From the NCBI GenBank assembly GCA_039090855.1, contig CM077002.1:82898194-82962193 (forward strand): 64,000 nucleotides of DNA. The letters run 5' to 3'. The DNA comes from Macrothele yani. Lineage: Eukaryota > Arthropoda > Arachnida > Araneae > Macrothelidae. The notes under the pieces are model-generated. The model did not search any database. It saw only the letters and a program-made list of their open reading frames with translations, and was not told where the DNA came from. Position numbers and translations under genes: made by a program. Below, one piece after another: positions 10,866-23,400 of the stretch. Within the stretch, counting starts at the first letter, position 1. Each line of letters begins with the position of its first letter.

Positions 10866-13460
10866 TATATCAGCATTACTTTTTGTCGAAAATCAGAGTA
10901 AGTCTGGCGTAGTGGAAAATGCGATTGCAACACTTTCGGCTTGCTGATGAAAAAAAGGGAAAAAAAAGAATTTTTCACAATCAGAAAAAACACGTAAGAA
11001 AATTTACTCACTACACCCTCAGACACATAGTGCAGACAGAATATCTACAAAAAAAAAAAAAAAAAACTACATTGCGTCTTACGAACTCTTTCCACTACGC
11101 GCGATGACAAATTCATTAAGAGCATGAATTCACAGAGCGCTATTCTGGCCTTGGCGCGCTAGAAAACAATGGGAGTTGGGGGAAATAAGAAACTGCACCG
11201 ATGACCTCATTAATACAGGTACTCTCCTCTGTGATTTGGAGGTTTCAGAGTTCTTTAATGGACACAATAAAACCAGTCATTCAGGCTAATACCTATACAA
11301 TGGACGCTTGCATTTGCCATTTGCGGCTTTGCAACGACTATTACTTTGAAAAGCAGCTTTATTATTTTTTTTTTTACTTTTAGGATTTAACTAACTCACG
11401 GCGCTGACTAGGGGTGGGGGTATTCCTCCCTAACATGGGGGTTGGTGGGTGGTAGTGCTTATCCTATATTTTATTTTCGGGTATGTCATTTTCGAAATGA
11501 GCAAATTGAGGTATTCCTAAAAATAAAAGTTTCCCATGCTATTTAAGGCAATCGTGTGCTGCGTTTTTTTTTTTTTGTTTTTTTTTTTTAAACTATTTAC
11601 AGGAAGGTCTTTGACAACTGCCCGAATTCAAGCCGGCAAATTTCTTTCTTCCATTAAAAGAAAAAAAAATAGTCAAGCAATAGCAATAATGTTAGAGAAG
11701 ATTTTAGGAAGGGAGTGTTTGACCCCCAGATATAAAACAACCCTTAGAAATAGGAAGCTGAGAGGTTCGGATTAGGTTACCCAACAGGAAAGGCAAACAG
11801 GAATAATGAATGTTAGAGGTAGGGAAGTGAACTTGAAATGACAGCTTGTCGGGAGAAGAAAAGCCAGAAAAGGTCCTCCACTACGTACCAATCAGGAACC
11901 TACGTTTTCCAGGGAAAACCACACAGGCACTACCACAGTTTTGGGAAGGGGAGAATGAAACTCAACGGGTGCTAGAGCCCTTCCTAGGTACTCAACATCA
12001 TTATACCTCCATGGTAGCTAAAGAAAAGTTAGAAATATGTAAAGCCTGTCTGCGTTGTTTAACGCAAGTTAGGATAATGTCGTATAACCCTCCTCAGAGG
12101 GCCTGTTAATTGTCTGTCTAACACCTATGCCGCAGACAGGTTTACATATTTCTGATTTTTATATTCCATCAAACCCATGTCATTTTGATGGTGGAGCAAC
12201 AGTCTACCTATTCTTTTCTCAAACTTTCCTTACATGAAAAAAATTAGTAATGGTCAGCCATAAATTTTCAGTTGTCAGATGCCCTTTCATTCTGACTTGG
12301 GAAATACATATCAACTTCCTAGTATCAAAATGAAGCAGCGAACTTTGGTCTGATGCACAAAGGGATATATGTTAAATGATTAAAACCGTTATAAAAAAGT
12401 TGAGAAACAAATAACAGAAATGTAATCACGTGGACAGTATTTACGTTTGTTTTCTTAATTTATCTTATTACGTTTGCATTTTGGTCGTTCCTTTGTTACA
12501 GTAAACGCGCAATTTTCCCATATTTCCTGTAGATGCTTAGTACTAAATTCATTATGGATATTCTCCCATTAGTTCTGCGAAATTATTAGTATCTAGAAAG
12601 AATATTCGTTTTATCTCGGTTTTTTGTATATGAGCACTATTATAATTGTTTTTTTAGTGTTTAAAACGTACGTCGAATCCCGTTTACCATTTTCACTGTT
12701 GTTTTACGTTCAAATTGAAAGTGGAGATAAAGAGATAGAGATGACCTTCACTTTCTATCGCTTTAAGTCAGCAACACCCCAATTAATAATTTAGTGAAGT
12801 CGGCAATCCTGGCCATCGTGAGCATGTAAAGCAATAATAAGAGGTCAGGCGTCCAACATGAACAGTCACTAGTGCTACGTCGAGGGGTCAGATTCTTCAG
12901 ATTCCCCTCCTTTTTTTCGTTTTTTAAAAGCACGTCTTTCGGAATGCTCGCCTGCGGACAAGATCTTGTCGGTAGATCAGATTACAAAAATTTTCTTTCT
13001 TATGATTTTCATTCCACTTATTGTAGTACACAGTTTTCCTTCTGCATGTCATAAAACCATTTTTGTAATCTGCATTATATTACCATTTCTAAAAGTTGGA
13101 TTAAAAAAAAACGAAACTTTTTCTTCATTCAATAACTAAAACCATCGTAATGAAGGTCTCTGCATTTTTCAGTTTTTCTCAGAGAACAGGTTTTTCGCAA
13201 GTTGACGTAAACGAATTTCTGCATTTCATACGATGTACCCACTTTTAAAAGTGGGAGGGAAAGTCTTTTTTTTTTCATTGACTCTTCTAAGTGTGATCAA
13301 AAGTTTTCATACATTTCTTGGTGTAATTTATCCATAAATGGGGACGTGGACGGAGGAGGGCTTAAATCACAACTCTTTTCCTAAAAGTCCTAAATTCTTT
13401 GAAACCTAATAGTTGTAAGCAGCACCAAAATTCAGTATGCATTTTTATTTTTTTGTTTCG
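10866..13460. other. No gene recognised, homopolymer-rich
   Basis: It contains A and T runs (11049-11067, 11564-11591, 13267-13277). Open frames at 11536-11775 and 11846-12109 show no motif I recognise and no splice or codon evidence. A hairpin-forming inverted repeat at 12031-12153 is listed separately. Confidence 0.5.
12031..12153. repeat. Short inverted repeat, 23-24-bp arms
   Basis: The left arm AGAAATATGTAAAGCCTGTC (continuing TGCG) at 12031-12054 is matched in reverse complement at 12131-12153 with one single-base gap. The 76-bp loop holds a smaller inverted element around CCTCCTCAGAGGG. It could be a small MITE; no target duplication was identified. Confidence 0.7.
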
Positions 13461-13655
13461 GGATGTAATGACCACCACGAGAAACGATAAAAGCAGTCGC
13501 ATGTCACAAATTTGGGGCCACTGGTTCCAGGAAAGGGAGAGAGTCAGCCCCATAGGACAGGTACACAACCCATGCCCCATCTGGTACTCGAACCCGGACC
13601 CAGCTTGGACAGCTAGCCAAATGCGTACGCTTCTGACCACACTTTCAGCGGGACG
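13461..13655 (-). repeat. tRNA-derived SINE, diverged copy
   Basis: Member of the main SINE family of this window, on the minus strand. Recognised by the body (ACCACCACGAGAAAC, then CACTGGTTCCAGGAAAGGGA) and the tRNA-like head at the right end containing the inverted B box (TACTCGAACCCGGACC). The head is damaged. Confidence 0.8.
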
Positions 13656-13689
13656 GCAACATGCGTTTTCCATCTGTCTCAAATAAAGT

Positions 13690-14480
13690 TTATTTTTTCA
13701 ATTTTTCTGTGATGTTTCCTAAGGATTGGAAAGCTTCTTTTATCATCAAGTGTTTGTAATTGTGATTAGTCGCAGTCATTATCAACATGCTTTCCGATTT
13801 TCCAGGTGTATAATTTTCCTGCTTTAACAATCTATTTGTACTTATCACCATATCTCTTCTTCAAATAAGTTAGACTGTATAAAATGGTTTCATTACGTAT
13901 AGCTACATTCTGTAGTCAGGATTATCATATGTTTCCCAATGTATCTATTTATTAAATTCTTCAGGTAGTGAAAATGTCTATTTATTTGTACTATAAGAGA
14001 CCGATTAAAAAATATTTTTTTTATCAAACAACTGCATTTTTTTCCACACAGTTTTCAGCCTTTTCTGATGTGTGATTTGTGCATTATGTGAACCACACAT
14101 ATTTATATCGGTGTTTCTCACGCTATCTTTATTTAAAAAGTTCTGCAATCCGATATCTGTGAACATTTCCAAGGGTTCAAGGTTTCCCACATATTGTCAG
14201 ATTTTCTTGTTGCAATGTTTCAGAGAGGAAACGTGCATTTGTATTGAGCACGATACCACTGCTTTTGTTATTCAATAAACTCCTCCCACCTGCTTCCCGT
14301 TTCCATCTGTAGATGCAATCATTACCAAAAAAATCCATGCGTTTTCCTTAAGCAAAATTAAATTATCCTGCTGCACAGGATCACTGTGTATTGGAATTTA
14401 GCAAATATAACAATGAATTTTAGAAAAAAAAATCTACGGGTTTTCCTGAAAACAACTGATTACACACATCAAAATAACTT
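13690..14480. other. No gene seen
   Basis: AT-rich DNA without motifs, ending in a TA microsatellite at about 14489-14509 that borders the next transposon. Confidence 0.5.
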
Positions 14481-14511
14481 TAGAAATATATATATATATA
14501 TATATATATGG

Positions 14512-15927
14512 AAAGTTGAAAAGTGAAAAAAGAACACCAAGAAGGAATTGGCGGAGGATCATGAAATTTACATATGTTAATGGGGTCGAGTTTGCGTAGG
14601 TGTGATGCTAATATCGGGACCAACCGGTGAGCGCTTACGCCACAGCACGGCATAATATGCAAATTATCGTCGGTGGTATTTAAGGAGTACGGCGAAGTGA
14701 ATGTAATCAGTCGTCGGCGTACGGACACTTGGGAAGACCCTGAAGAAGCTGCAATGCCTGGACATGGAAGACGTGTACGATTTCAGCAGTTATCGGACTT
14801 TAATTAGGTCGTCTAGTCGGACTCCGCGAGGCCGGGTGGTCGTATCGTCGTATTGCGGAGCGAATTGGACGGGAAGTATCGGTAGTCGTACGATGGTGGC
14901 GTAGATGGTCCGAGGAACATTCCCACACGAGAAGACGTGGAACCGGGAGTCACAGACGGACTGATGAGCGGACCGATCGACGCACAAGAAGAGCGGCGTT
15001 GTCAAGCAGAACATCCACTGCGACGTAAATCCGAGCTGCCGTTGAACCTGAGGTGACTGTGCGAACAATCCACAACCGTCTACTGGATGCAGGACTACGT
15101 GCACGTGTACCTCTGGCATGTGTACCTCTGACTCCAACCCACCGTCAGGAACGGCTGCAGTGCTGTCGCCAACGTCTGCACTGGAGAACGCAATGGCGAT
15201 CTGTGGTGTTCAGCGATGAAAGCAGATTCTGCTTGGGAGCCTCCGATGACCGTATGTGTGTTCGCAGACGCACAGCAGTGCGTCTCCACCCTTCTTACAT
15301 CCGCCAGCAATACACAGGGCCTACAACTGGTCTCCTGGTGTGGGGAGCGATCAGCTATCGCTCCCGTACACAACTAGTGTTTGTATCGGGTACGTTAAAC
15401 AGCACCTCCTACATCAACAACATAATTCAGCCCGTTGTTGTGCCATTTGTAATGCCGGTCCATCGTGGTGTTTTCCAGCAAGGTAACCCACACCCACACA
15501 CGGCACGTGCAACGCAACATGCACTTCAGGGTGTGAGACAACTTCCATGGCCTGCACGTTCACCAGATTTGTCCCCCATTGAGCACGTGTGGGATTTTAT
15601 GGGACAACGACTTATCCGGTCTCCACGGCCGGCCACGACCATCCCCGATTTACGCGTCCATATTGAGGATGCTTGGAACTCAATACCCAAACTTACATCC
15701 AACATCTGTACGACAGACTCCATGCCAGAACTGCACAGTGTGACGCAGTTCATGGCGGTTCATCCTCGCACTAACCATGCTACATAGAAATGTTATTTTT
15801 CAGTTTACCAGCAAATACAGCTGTATTTTGCCATAATGTTTTGATGACGTTATCCTCTGTATTCCGTTATTATGCTGTATAAATTTCGTTGGTATCAGAC
15901 GTCTCCTTCTTGGTATTCTTTTTTTAC
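14512..15927 (+). mobile_element. Tc1-like transposon B
   Basis: The left end (GAAAAAAGAACACCAAGAAGGA, about 14524-14545) is matched inverted by TCCTTCTTGGTATTCTTTTTT at about 15904-15924. The exact outer ends are uncertain because the left flank is a TA microsatellite. A plus-strand transposase fills the body. Confidence 0.85.
14754..15787 (+). pseudogene. Tc1-like transposase, broken (element B)
   Basis: It begins at about 14754 with a short Met start (MPGHGRRVRF) and an N-terminal helix-turn-helix region readable only with a frame change (GLREAGWSYRRIAERIGR). From 15053 to 15787 the frame is open for 244 codons. It includes VFSDESRFCLG with the first catalytic Asp, LLVWGAISY, and SPDLSPIEHVWDFM with the Glu. 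The second catalytic site reads FQQGNPHPHTA, where the family has QQDN: the Asp codon has become Gly. The enzyme would be inactive even without the frameshift. Close in style to elements C and F of this window. Confidence 0.88.
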
Positions 15928-16164
15928 GGGAGAAAAACTGTTAAAAAAAGCCTAGATGTTCATGAGATGTTCAAAGACTTGCTTACAATGCAGAAACTTT
16001 AGTGGAATCATCCTTTTCGTTGAAATTTGTTATTATAACGACATCTGAAAACTTTGGAATGATCTCGGAATAGCGATCAATCTGCCTGTATCTTCTTACA
16101 CTCATCTGCAAAAGTGCTATCTGGCAGAGAAGCGAGCACTTGGAAAAATATAATTATGAAGGAT

Positions 16165-18085
16165 CCAGGTGAATTCATCGAAAACGAATTCATCGAAAGC
16201 GAATTCGTCGAAAACGAATTAATCGAAAACGGATTCATCGAAAACGAATTCATTGAAAACGGATTCACCGAACGGAGAATTCATCGAAAAGCAAATTCTA
16301 CGGAAGATACAATATCGTAAGGTAAGCTTTTGTCGAAAACTTTGACTATAATTGTAGTATGGCTAAGTGGCCACAAAAGCGTTTGGTGAATGTACAAAAA
16401 TTGCATTTTTTTTATTTTTTAGATTACACTTTCATGTAGGATGACCTCAAAACTGTTAGGGAGTCTAACAGGAAATCAGACCTCTGATTTCATTGCCTAC
16501 TTTCCCCATAGACCGCCTCTAAAGATAGGCCTAAGCTTAGGCCTTTTTAACAGTTTTTATTCCATCGTGCTCATATTCATAACGTTTAAACACCAAGTCA
16601 AGATAACATTAATGCGCATTTACTTAGGCATTAAATATTAATACCTTGGCCTAGACCTGGGACTTTTATTATTATTATTATTTTATTGGAGGTTTAACGA
16701 CCACCGCGAGAAACTCAATGGGCTATAAGCAGTCACCCTCCCTTAATTTAGGGTCACTGGCTCCAGGGAAGGGAGAGAGCCAGTGCCGTAAGACAAACAC
16801 AACATCCATGCCTCACCGGGATTCGAACCTGGACCCCTTTCGAACGAATGATCAGAGGCCATCGCTTAGACCACAGCGCCACTGGTGCGGCGGCCTGGGC
16901 CTTTCTGACAGATTTTATTCCATCGTGTTCATATTCATAAGGTTTAGACACCAAGTCATTTAAGTTGTGCTGGTATGATAAGGTTTGGATACCAAGACAA
17001 GTTAGTATTATTGCACTTTTATTTAGGCACTAAATAATTAATCAACAGGCTTTTGGTCCAGGCCTTTCTGACAGATTTTGTTCAAGTGTATGAAATATTT
17101 ATTCTTAAGTAAAAGCGCAATGTTACTAACTTGACTTGATGCAAAACTTATAAATATGAGCACGACGGAATAAAACTGCTAAAAAGGCCTAAGTCTAGGC
17201 CAAGGTATTCATATTTAGTGCCTAAGTAAAAGCGCAATAATAGAAACTTGACTTGGTGTCTATACCTTATGAATATGAACACGATGGAATAAAAACTTAA
17301 AAAGACCCAGGCCTAGGCCTATTTGTTAATATTTAATGCGTAAGTAAAAGTGCAATAATACTAACTAGACCTTGTGTCTAAACCTTATGAATATGAGCAC
17401 AATCGGATAAAAACTATTAAAAAGGCCTATGCCAGGGTATTAGTATTTAATGCTTAAGTAAAAGCGCAATAATACTAACTAGACCTTGTGTCTAAACCTT
17501 ATGAATATGAGCACAATCGAGTAAAAACTGTTTAAAAGGTTTAGTCCTAGGCCTATTTGTTAATGTTTAATGCCTAAGTAAAAGCTCAATAATACTAACT
17601 TGATTTTATTCGTAAACCTTATGAATATTAGCACGACGGGAGAAAAACTGTTAAAAAAAGTCTAGGCCTGCTTATTAATATTTGATGCTTAAGTAAAAGC
17701 GCAGCATTATTAGTTTGATTTATTATGTAAACTTTATGAATATATTGCGTCGTGCGCAGATTCATAAGGTTTAGACACAAAGACTAGTATTATTGCCTTT
17801 TTACTAATGCATTAAATATTAATTTCTAGGCCTTTGCGCACGCCTGAAACCAAGAAACTGCAATTTTTATACGACCCCAAAAGTGTGTCTGCACTTGTCC
17901 GTTTGGCCAACTGTTTAGTGACCAGTTGTCTTAAACTCCATTTCAATTAATTCGTTTCATTTTTTTAGAAAAATTCGCCTTTTGTTTAAACCTTATGAAT
18001 CTGAGATTTCATTTTTTCTTTAGAAAAATTCGGTAAATTGCTCGTTCGATAAATTTGTTTTCGATGAATTCGTTTTTCGCCTGCT
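16165..18085. mobile_element. Foldback-type element made of about 117-bp subunits
   Basis: The left end (16165-16290) is a tandem array of the 15-18-bp motif GAATTCATCGAAAAC. The right end (about 18040-18080) has the same motif inverted (TTTTCGATGAATTCGTTTTTC). Inside are six direct copies of a roughly 117-bp unit beginning AAGTAAAAGCGCAATAATAC (17107, 17224, 17342, 17456, 17576, 17691). At least three copies run in the opposite direction (around 16610, 17010 and 17792). The unit includes CTTATGAATATGAGCACGA and AGGCCTAGGCC. No transposase is present. The 69-codon open frame at 16114-16320 is only a reading of the repeat. Confidence 0.8.
16688..16897 (-). repeat. tRNA-derived SINE within the foldback element
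   Basis: A fairly well kept copy on the minus strand. The body is GTTTAACGACCACCGCGAG and TAGGGTCACTGGCTCCAGG. The head at 16815-16897 has inverted B box GGGATTCGAACCTGG and inverted A box CCACAGCGCCACTGG. It lies between two subunits of the 16.2-18.1 kb element, so it inserted after that element formed. Confidence 0.9.
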
Positions 18086-18311
18086 CCCAATGCTAAGGAC
18101 ATCGCGTTGTTTGGAAGCATCGAGAAGTTGACTGCTTCCCACAAACTACTATCAATATTTTAAATAAAGATTTGTTTAAATGTATGTAACAATAATTTTT
18201 ACCTCCGTTATATTCACAAACGTCAACTGTTCGAAAAAAAAAAAGCAAACATAAATGCTTTTTTTAAGTTTTTTTTTTTTAAGTTTTTTTTTTTTTTGTA
18301 ATGTATAATTC

Positions 18312-18520
18312 GGACTTCTATAACCACCGTGAGCAACTCTATGGGCTATAAAGTAGTCGACCATTCAAAATTTGGGGCCACTGGTTCCGGGAGAGGGGGA
18401 AGAAACCGTTGCCATAAGACAAACAAACCCAACACCCATATTTCACCAGGGAATCGGGCCCGGTCCCATCTCGGACGAATGATCAGAAGCCAGTGCTCAG
18501 GCCACTGCACCACCTAGATG
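18312..18520 (-). repeat. tRNA-derived SINE
   Basis: Minus-strand copy. The body starts TATAACCACCGTGAGCAACT and includes GGGGCCACTGGTTCCGGGAG. The head at the right has GAATCGGGCCCGGTCCCATC and CACTGCACCACC. Long T runs precede it at 18260-18298. Confidence 0.88.
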
Positions 18521-18529
18521 GCCAAATCG

Positions 18530-19680
18530 AGCTCATTCAGTATCAAAAGTTGTTTCATCAGATATAACAACACTGGCTCAGCCGTGAGCGCTTCTGTTAA
18601 ACGCATTTTTTAATAGAAAGCGACTCAGTGTCGTTACGACGAATAATTTTCTGTACCGTCCGTTAGTGATGTGTCATCAAGGCAAATGATTTTCGGTGTC
18701 GCCTTTTAGCAATTTTAGCTTTGACGAAAGTTAAGGAAACTACGTGATCTAAAATGAAATATCTGTAGGTTTAACTTATACTGAAGAGCATTAACGGTGT
18801 CAGCATGTTCGAGAAACTTTATCTTTCCTTGTTATACCGAACGCCATTAGTTAGCTGTGTCGCTATACATGTAGCAGGAAAAGCAAGTCATTCATTACAT
18901 TATGAGCGGGTGTTGCGGTAAACACGAAGATTTTCTTGTAAACTGTGGTCATTGATGATTCTATGACCTGTTACTCATTTTCCGGTGTGGTACGAAAATG
19001 GGTAACAAACATGCAGGAAGGAAGCTTTGTCACTGAATGCTTGACTTCACGTGCATATCTGTTCCTGTTCATGTTTGTATACAAAACGACAAAAAAGCAA
19101 CGGAAATACAGGAAGGGAAAATATTTTTCTACTTACTTCTGTTGAAAGGACTGGAATTCGTTACGTTTGGAAATTTAAGTAAAAGTGATGCGTGTAGCGA
19201 CGAATACTTGAACTAACGCCTCCTCTAGAAGCTGTTGAACAGAAAGGACAAAATCTCTAAGCGACACTGATAGAAAGAGCAGTTTCCATCTGTATCATAT
19301 ATAGTGACGCATGAGTCTGTTGCTGATAAGAAAGCCATATCGCCGTGTGTCACACTTCTATCTAAAAATGATCATTTAGAAGTTAATCTTTTTTTATTTC
19401 CTTTTCTTTCTTTCTTCTTTTATTTTCCTTCCGTGAAGAATAAAGATAACAACTCGCAAGGGGAGAGGGGTTATGAGTAAAATAAAATTACATCTATTTT
19501 AATTGGTGCTTCTCAATTTAATGAAAAAGTGATGTTAAGTCTTTTTTTTTTTTTTATTTTTCTTCAAAATTCGCAATATTTTCTATCTTGCAAGTAAACT
19601 TTCAGGAGAGCAATCTTATTACTGGAACTCGGAAAAAGTAAAAAAATACAATGTGCAAACAAAAAAAAAACAAAAAAAAA
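18530..19680. other. No gene seen
   Basis: No coding motifs recognised. Poly-T and poly-A runs occur at about 19541-19553 and 19660-19690, the latter at the edge of the next transposon. Confidence 0.5.
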
Positions 19681-19689
19681 AAAAAAAAA

Positions 19690-21100
19690 GGAAAGAAAAA
19701 AAGAAAACCAAGCACCCCAAAAAATTCCTCCGATCCTGATGAAACTTCGCATGCAAGTGCCTCAGGGCCGAATATGCAAATGATTAAAAAATCACAACCA
19801 ATGCCTGAATAGTGGCCCGCCACAGGGCATGGGAAACCGCACATCGATGAGGGTACATCAAGAGCAAAGCTCGCACGCAGAGAAAACTGCAACAGAGGAC
19901 TGCGGTTACATTAAATTCTACGGACTATGAGGATGCCTCGACGTCAGATATGTGCACAATACGAGCAGTTGAGCGAGTTTGAGAAAGGACGTATAATTGG
20001 GTTGAGAGAAGCCGGTTGATCAAGTCACCGTATCAGCAATCATTTGGGTTGGAGCGACGCAGCAATTAGACTATGTTGATGCCAATGGGTCGAGGAAGGC
20101 ACAACCATCGGCACGGTGGCAGTGGACGGCCGAGGGTAATAATAGGACGCGAGGATCAAGCGATTGAGAGAGCCACACGAATAGAACCGAATTCGTCTCT
20201 CTTTACCATCAGTGGCCATATTGCGTCATCTACAGCTACAAAAGTCGCCATCTGGACCGCTGCCAGGCGACTAGCGGCACTGGGACGACACATTCGAGGA
20301 GGCCACTCCGCCGCCTACCACTGGCCAGCGAGCATCACTGGCACCAGTTGCAATGATGTCGGGCCCGAAGTAGGATAGTGTCCAGTGGCATCGTGTTGTC
20401 TGCAGTGATGAGTCACGGTTTGCACTTGACGACCATGACTAGCGCATATGTGTCTGGAGACGAGCTGCCCAGTGCACGGATCTCGCCTTTACTGTGGAAC
20501 GGCACATGGCTCGCACAACGGGCGTGACTCTCTGGGGAGCCATTTCCGACGATAATCGAACGTCCTTGGTAATCCTCCGTACCACCCTCATGGCTCAATG
20601 GCACGTAGATGACATTCTACGGCCTGTTGTGTTGCCATTCATGTCGCAGCATCACCGAGCAATTTTTCAACAGGAAAACATGCTCGGCTGTCATAGGCCT
20701 GCCTCCATAATGTCGTCACGCTTCCATGGCCAGCCCGATTGCCCGACCTCTCATCGATCGAACATGTTTGGGGCATAATGTCATGCCACCCACGCCCATC
20801 TCGAAATGTCGGCGAACTGGCCCGCAATTTGGACACCATTTGTCATGCTATACCTCAGGACAGTATCCGTGAACTGTATGCGTCTATGTCACGCCTGATA
20901 ACGGCTTGTATCCGAGCCAGAGGTGGTGCTGCAACGTACTGTTTTGTTTCATCTGTGTAGCTGTTTTATCCGAAATAATGGCTCAACTGCTGTGGAATTG
21001 CAATCATTTCCTTTTCTATATATGTACATTGCACATACTAATTTTCATCTTGATTGGATGATTCCTTCTTGGTGCTTAGATATTTTCTTTCCTTCTTTCT
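19690..21100 (+). mobile_element. Tc1-like transposon C
   Basis: GGAAAGAAAAAAAGAAAACC with following AAGCACC at about 19690-19717 is matched inverted by GGTGCTTAGATATTTTCTTT at about 21073-21092. Homopolymer runs hide the precise ends. The transposase is on the plus strand. Confidence 0.85.
19929..20960 (+). pseudogene. Tc1-like transposase, broken (element C)
   Basis: The start at 19929 (MPRRQICAQYEQLSEFEKGR) leads into the helix-turn-helix region (IIGLREAG, then a stop). Later pieces in shifted frames give SDESRFALDDHD (first Asp), VTLWGAISDDN, and FQQENMLGCH, in which the second catalytic Asp is Glu and the reading frame then shifts. SPIEHVWG follows in another frame. The last block, ITACIRARGGAATY, resembles the normal C-terminus. 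Many stops; inactive. Confidence 0.87.
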
Positions 21101-21129
21101 CTCTTGTTTTTTTTTTTTTTTTTTTTTTT

Positions 21130-21860
21130 GCAAAGAATTTTTTATTTTATTAGAGGTGAACTTTGAATGGATAAATCTCGTTTTCAACAGTCTTTCAAGA
21201 AAAAGGCAATTGCAGGTCGACTGAGTTATATCACAGTTAGTTGTTATCTACAAGGAGAAATAGAAGGGACCAGCCAAATTTAATGAACTTTATTTTAACC
21301 GAACGATAAAACACCATAGTTTCGTTTAAATGCGATTGCAATCAGAGTCTACGATATTACGACACTGTAAATGTTCCAGTCCCTACCTTGAAGGAACTTC
21401 GTCCCAAAGTCTGACAACACACTTTGGAAGACACCATTTGGAACAACCATTCTTTCAAACATTCAATATTCGATTAACCTTCTCCCTAGTTTTTGGACTG
21501 TCTCTTGTGCAATCTTATAAAATGAGAATTAAAACAAATATTCAGATGAAAACGAGAGTAGCCCAGTCATTTTCTTTTCCACGGTTCTTGCGACAGTTTA
21601 AGCTCCTAAATTTTTCATCCAATAGGCCGAAAATCGATTCAGTGAGATTAGCACTAACACGGCTTTGCCAGAAAGGATGACTTCTAAGTAATGTATTCAA
21701 ACAGAACTCTTGGTAGGTACCGTTTTGGCCTCGCTTTATGACAGTTTTTACGACCAAAGGAAATATTTAACAAGCGTAAAACTTTCCACAGTACATTTAT
21801 GAAAGATAATAGTATTTTCAAGAGCAAATTGCCACTCTGCCTATAGCGTAAAATCTTTTT
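21130..21860. other. No gene recognised
   Basis: An open frame of 116 codons at 21330-21680 has no motif I know. The region continues into a tRNA-like block and is possibly the body of the same SINE-like repeat. Confidence 0.4.
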
Positions 21861-21867
21861 GCCGGTG

Positions 21868-21940
21868 GTGGAATTCGAACTCACTTCTTTCAACTCCGGA
21901 GGTGGCTGTTTTCCCAACTGAACTACGCTGGCTTGCTTGC
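21868..21940 (-). repeat. tRNA-like sequence, probable SINE head
   Basis: On the minus strand this reads like a tRNA, with an A-box-like GTAGTTCAGTTGGG, a B-box GAGTTCGAATTCC and complementary ends (GCCAGCG, CACCGGC region). The middle part is not a clean anticodon arm. It is a different family from the main SINE. A degenerate tRNA or a second SINE family are both possible. Confidence 0.55.
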
Positions 21941-22098
21941 AGTTTTGCCGACTTGACTCATACGTCACAGCAGTAGTACGTCATATACTTCATGTTACGT
22001 AGTATATCACATGTCTAAAATGGAAAGCATCTAACTGGTCATCAAAACTTTGGCATTTATTAGTCAGATGAACGGCACTTAAAATTGCAACAACATAT

Positions 22099-22331
22099 TG
22101 TAACAACACAGACACTCGATCACAACACAAAACATTTATTACTTTACACAAAAACATAAACTGGAATACACTCCGAGGTACAAACTGAACTTGTTGTCTT
22201 AGCCAAAGCTCGGCATGTCCTACTCCTTCAATATCTCTCACGCAACTCCTCACATCACTCACCACACGCTCAAGTCATTTAATGTCAATGGATCATTCCG
22301 CACTTTGGTGCGTGGAAGTTCGTATTTTACA
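22099..22331 (-). repeat. 3' LTR
   Basis: On the minus strand it starts TGTAAAATACGAAC and ends with TGTTACA, giving TG...CA ends. It is the same length as the 5' LTR at 27659. Flanking bases (CATAT left, ATACA right of the element) do not form a clean 5-bp duplication. Confidence 0.92.
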
Positions 22332-22347
22332 ACCCCTCCTCACTCCA
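22332..22347 (-). other. Polypurine tract
   Basis: On the minus strand GGAGTGAGGAGGGG directly precedes the 3' LTR. This is the place and composition expected for the plus-strand primer. Confidence 0.8.
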
Positions 22348-22562
22348 GAGGAACTTTTTCCAGTGGTAAAAAGTTCTTGTCATTTTACAATACAATAGTC
22401 ATAGTTCACATAATGAGTCATAATCCATTTACAAAGATAGATATATGAGTTAATTTAACAATCATCTTTACGTGTTTTCCAACAATTTCTATGTATTATA
22501 TACCACCACCAAAAACAAAATAAAACAAAAAAAATGTTTTCACTAGCTGACACATAGCATGA

Positions 22563-23400
22563 TCAAGGTGGATCATCTAAAGTTGGAACTATGCTCAGTC
22601 CATCTGCATTTTTGTGCATAGTTCCCGATGGATGAATTATAACAAAATCATATGCTTGTAAAGCAAGGGCCCATCTCATCAGACGAGCATTTGAACTTGC
22701 GTTGGTGCGTAACCAAACGAGAGGGTTATGATCAGTTTGCATGAGGAAATTTTGACCATCCAGGTAGCATTTCAGTTTCTGTACCGCAAATATAATGGTG
22801 GCACATTCTTTTTCACTGGTATTGTGTGTCTTCTCTGCTGTCGAAAGTTTTCTGCTTAGATAGAGTACAGGATGTTCAGCGCCATCTTGTTCTTGCGAGA
22901 GGACGACTCCCATTCCTTGATCTGAAGCATCAGTTTGTAGAATAAATCTACGTTCATAGTCAGGGGCATACAGAACAGGAAAACTAGATAAAGATTTTTT
23001 TAGTTCCACAAAAGCTTTCTCACATTGTTCTGACCATATAACTTCCTCTTTACGATTTTTACCCATCCAGATGTCTATCAAGAGAGCTGCTATCGAAGAA
23101 AACATTGGAATATATCTGCTGTAATATCCCGATAGGCCTAAGAAAGATCTCACTTGCGTCTTGTTCTTTGGCGTAGGAAAATTTTGTATGGCCTGAACCT
23201 TTCGTTCCGCTGGTTTTCGATATCCTTGTACAACAATATGACCCAAATACAAGACATGATCTTGAGCAAACTTACATTTGGAAGGTTTTTATATTCAAGG
23301 AAGCCCTCTGCAACATCTGTAGCAATTCTTCAAGATGTATCAAATGATCCCCCAGTTTTCGGAAAAAATGGCAAAATCATCTAGTTATGGTACGGCAAAC
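22563..23400 (-). pseudogene. gypsy RT end, connection and RNase H
   Basis: From about 23400 downward, the reverse transcriptase catalytic box that should read YLDD has a stop in place of Tyr (frame reads P, stop, LDDFAIFSE). Stops continue to 23290. From 23252 to 22563 a 229-codon frame is open. It contains YLGHIVVQG, the thumb/connection (FLGLSGYYSRYI) and RNase H with its acidic residues in RFILQTDASDQGMG, EKECATIIFAVQ, QTDHNPLVW and MHKNADGLS. It ends at the last codons before the polypurine tract. Confidence 0.9.

Noticed and set aside
11846..12109. 87-codon frame as a gene
   Set aside because: No recognised domain, and it runs into the inverted repeat at 12031-12153.
16114..16320. Small protein with FIENEFIE repeats
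   Set aside because: It is only a reading of the GAATTCATCGAAAAC end repeats of a foldback element.
21330..21680. 116-codon frame as a gene
   Set aside because: No motif, and it is next to a tRNA-like repeat of unknown extent; evidence insufficient.
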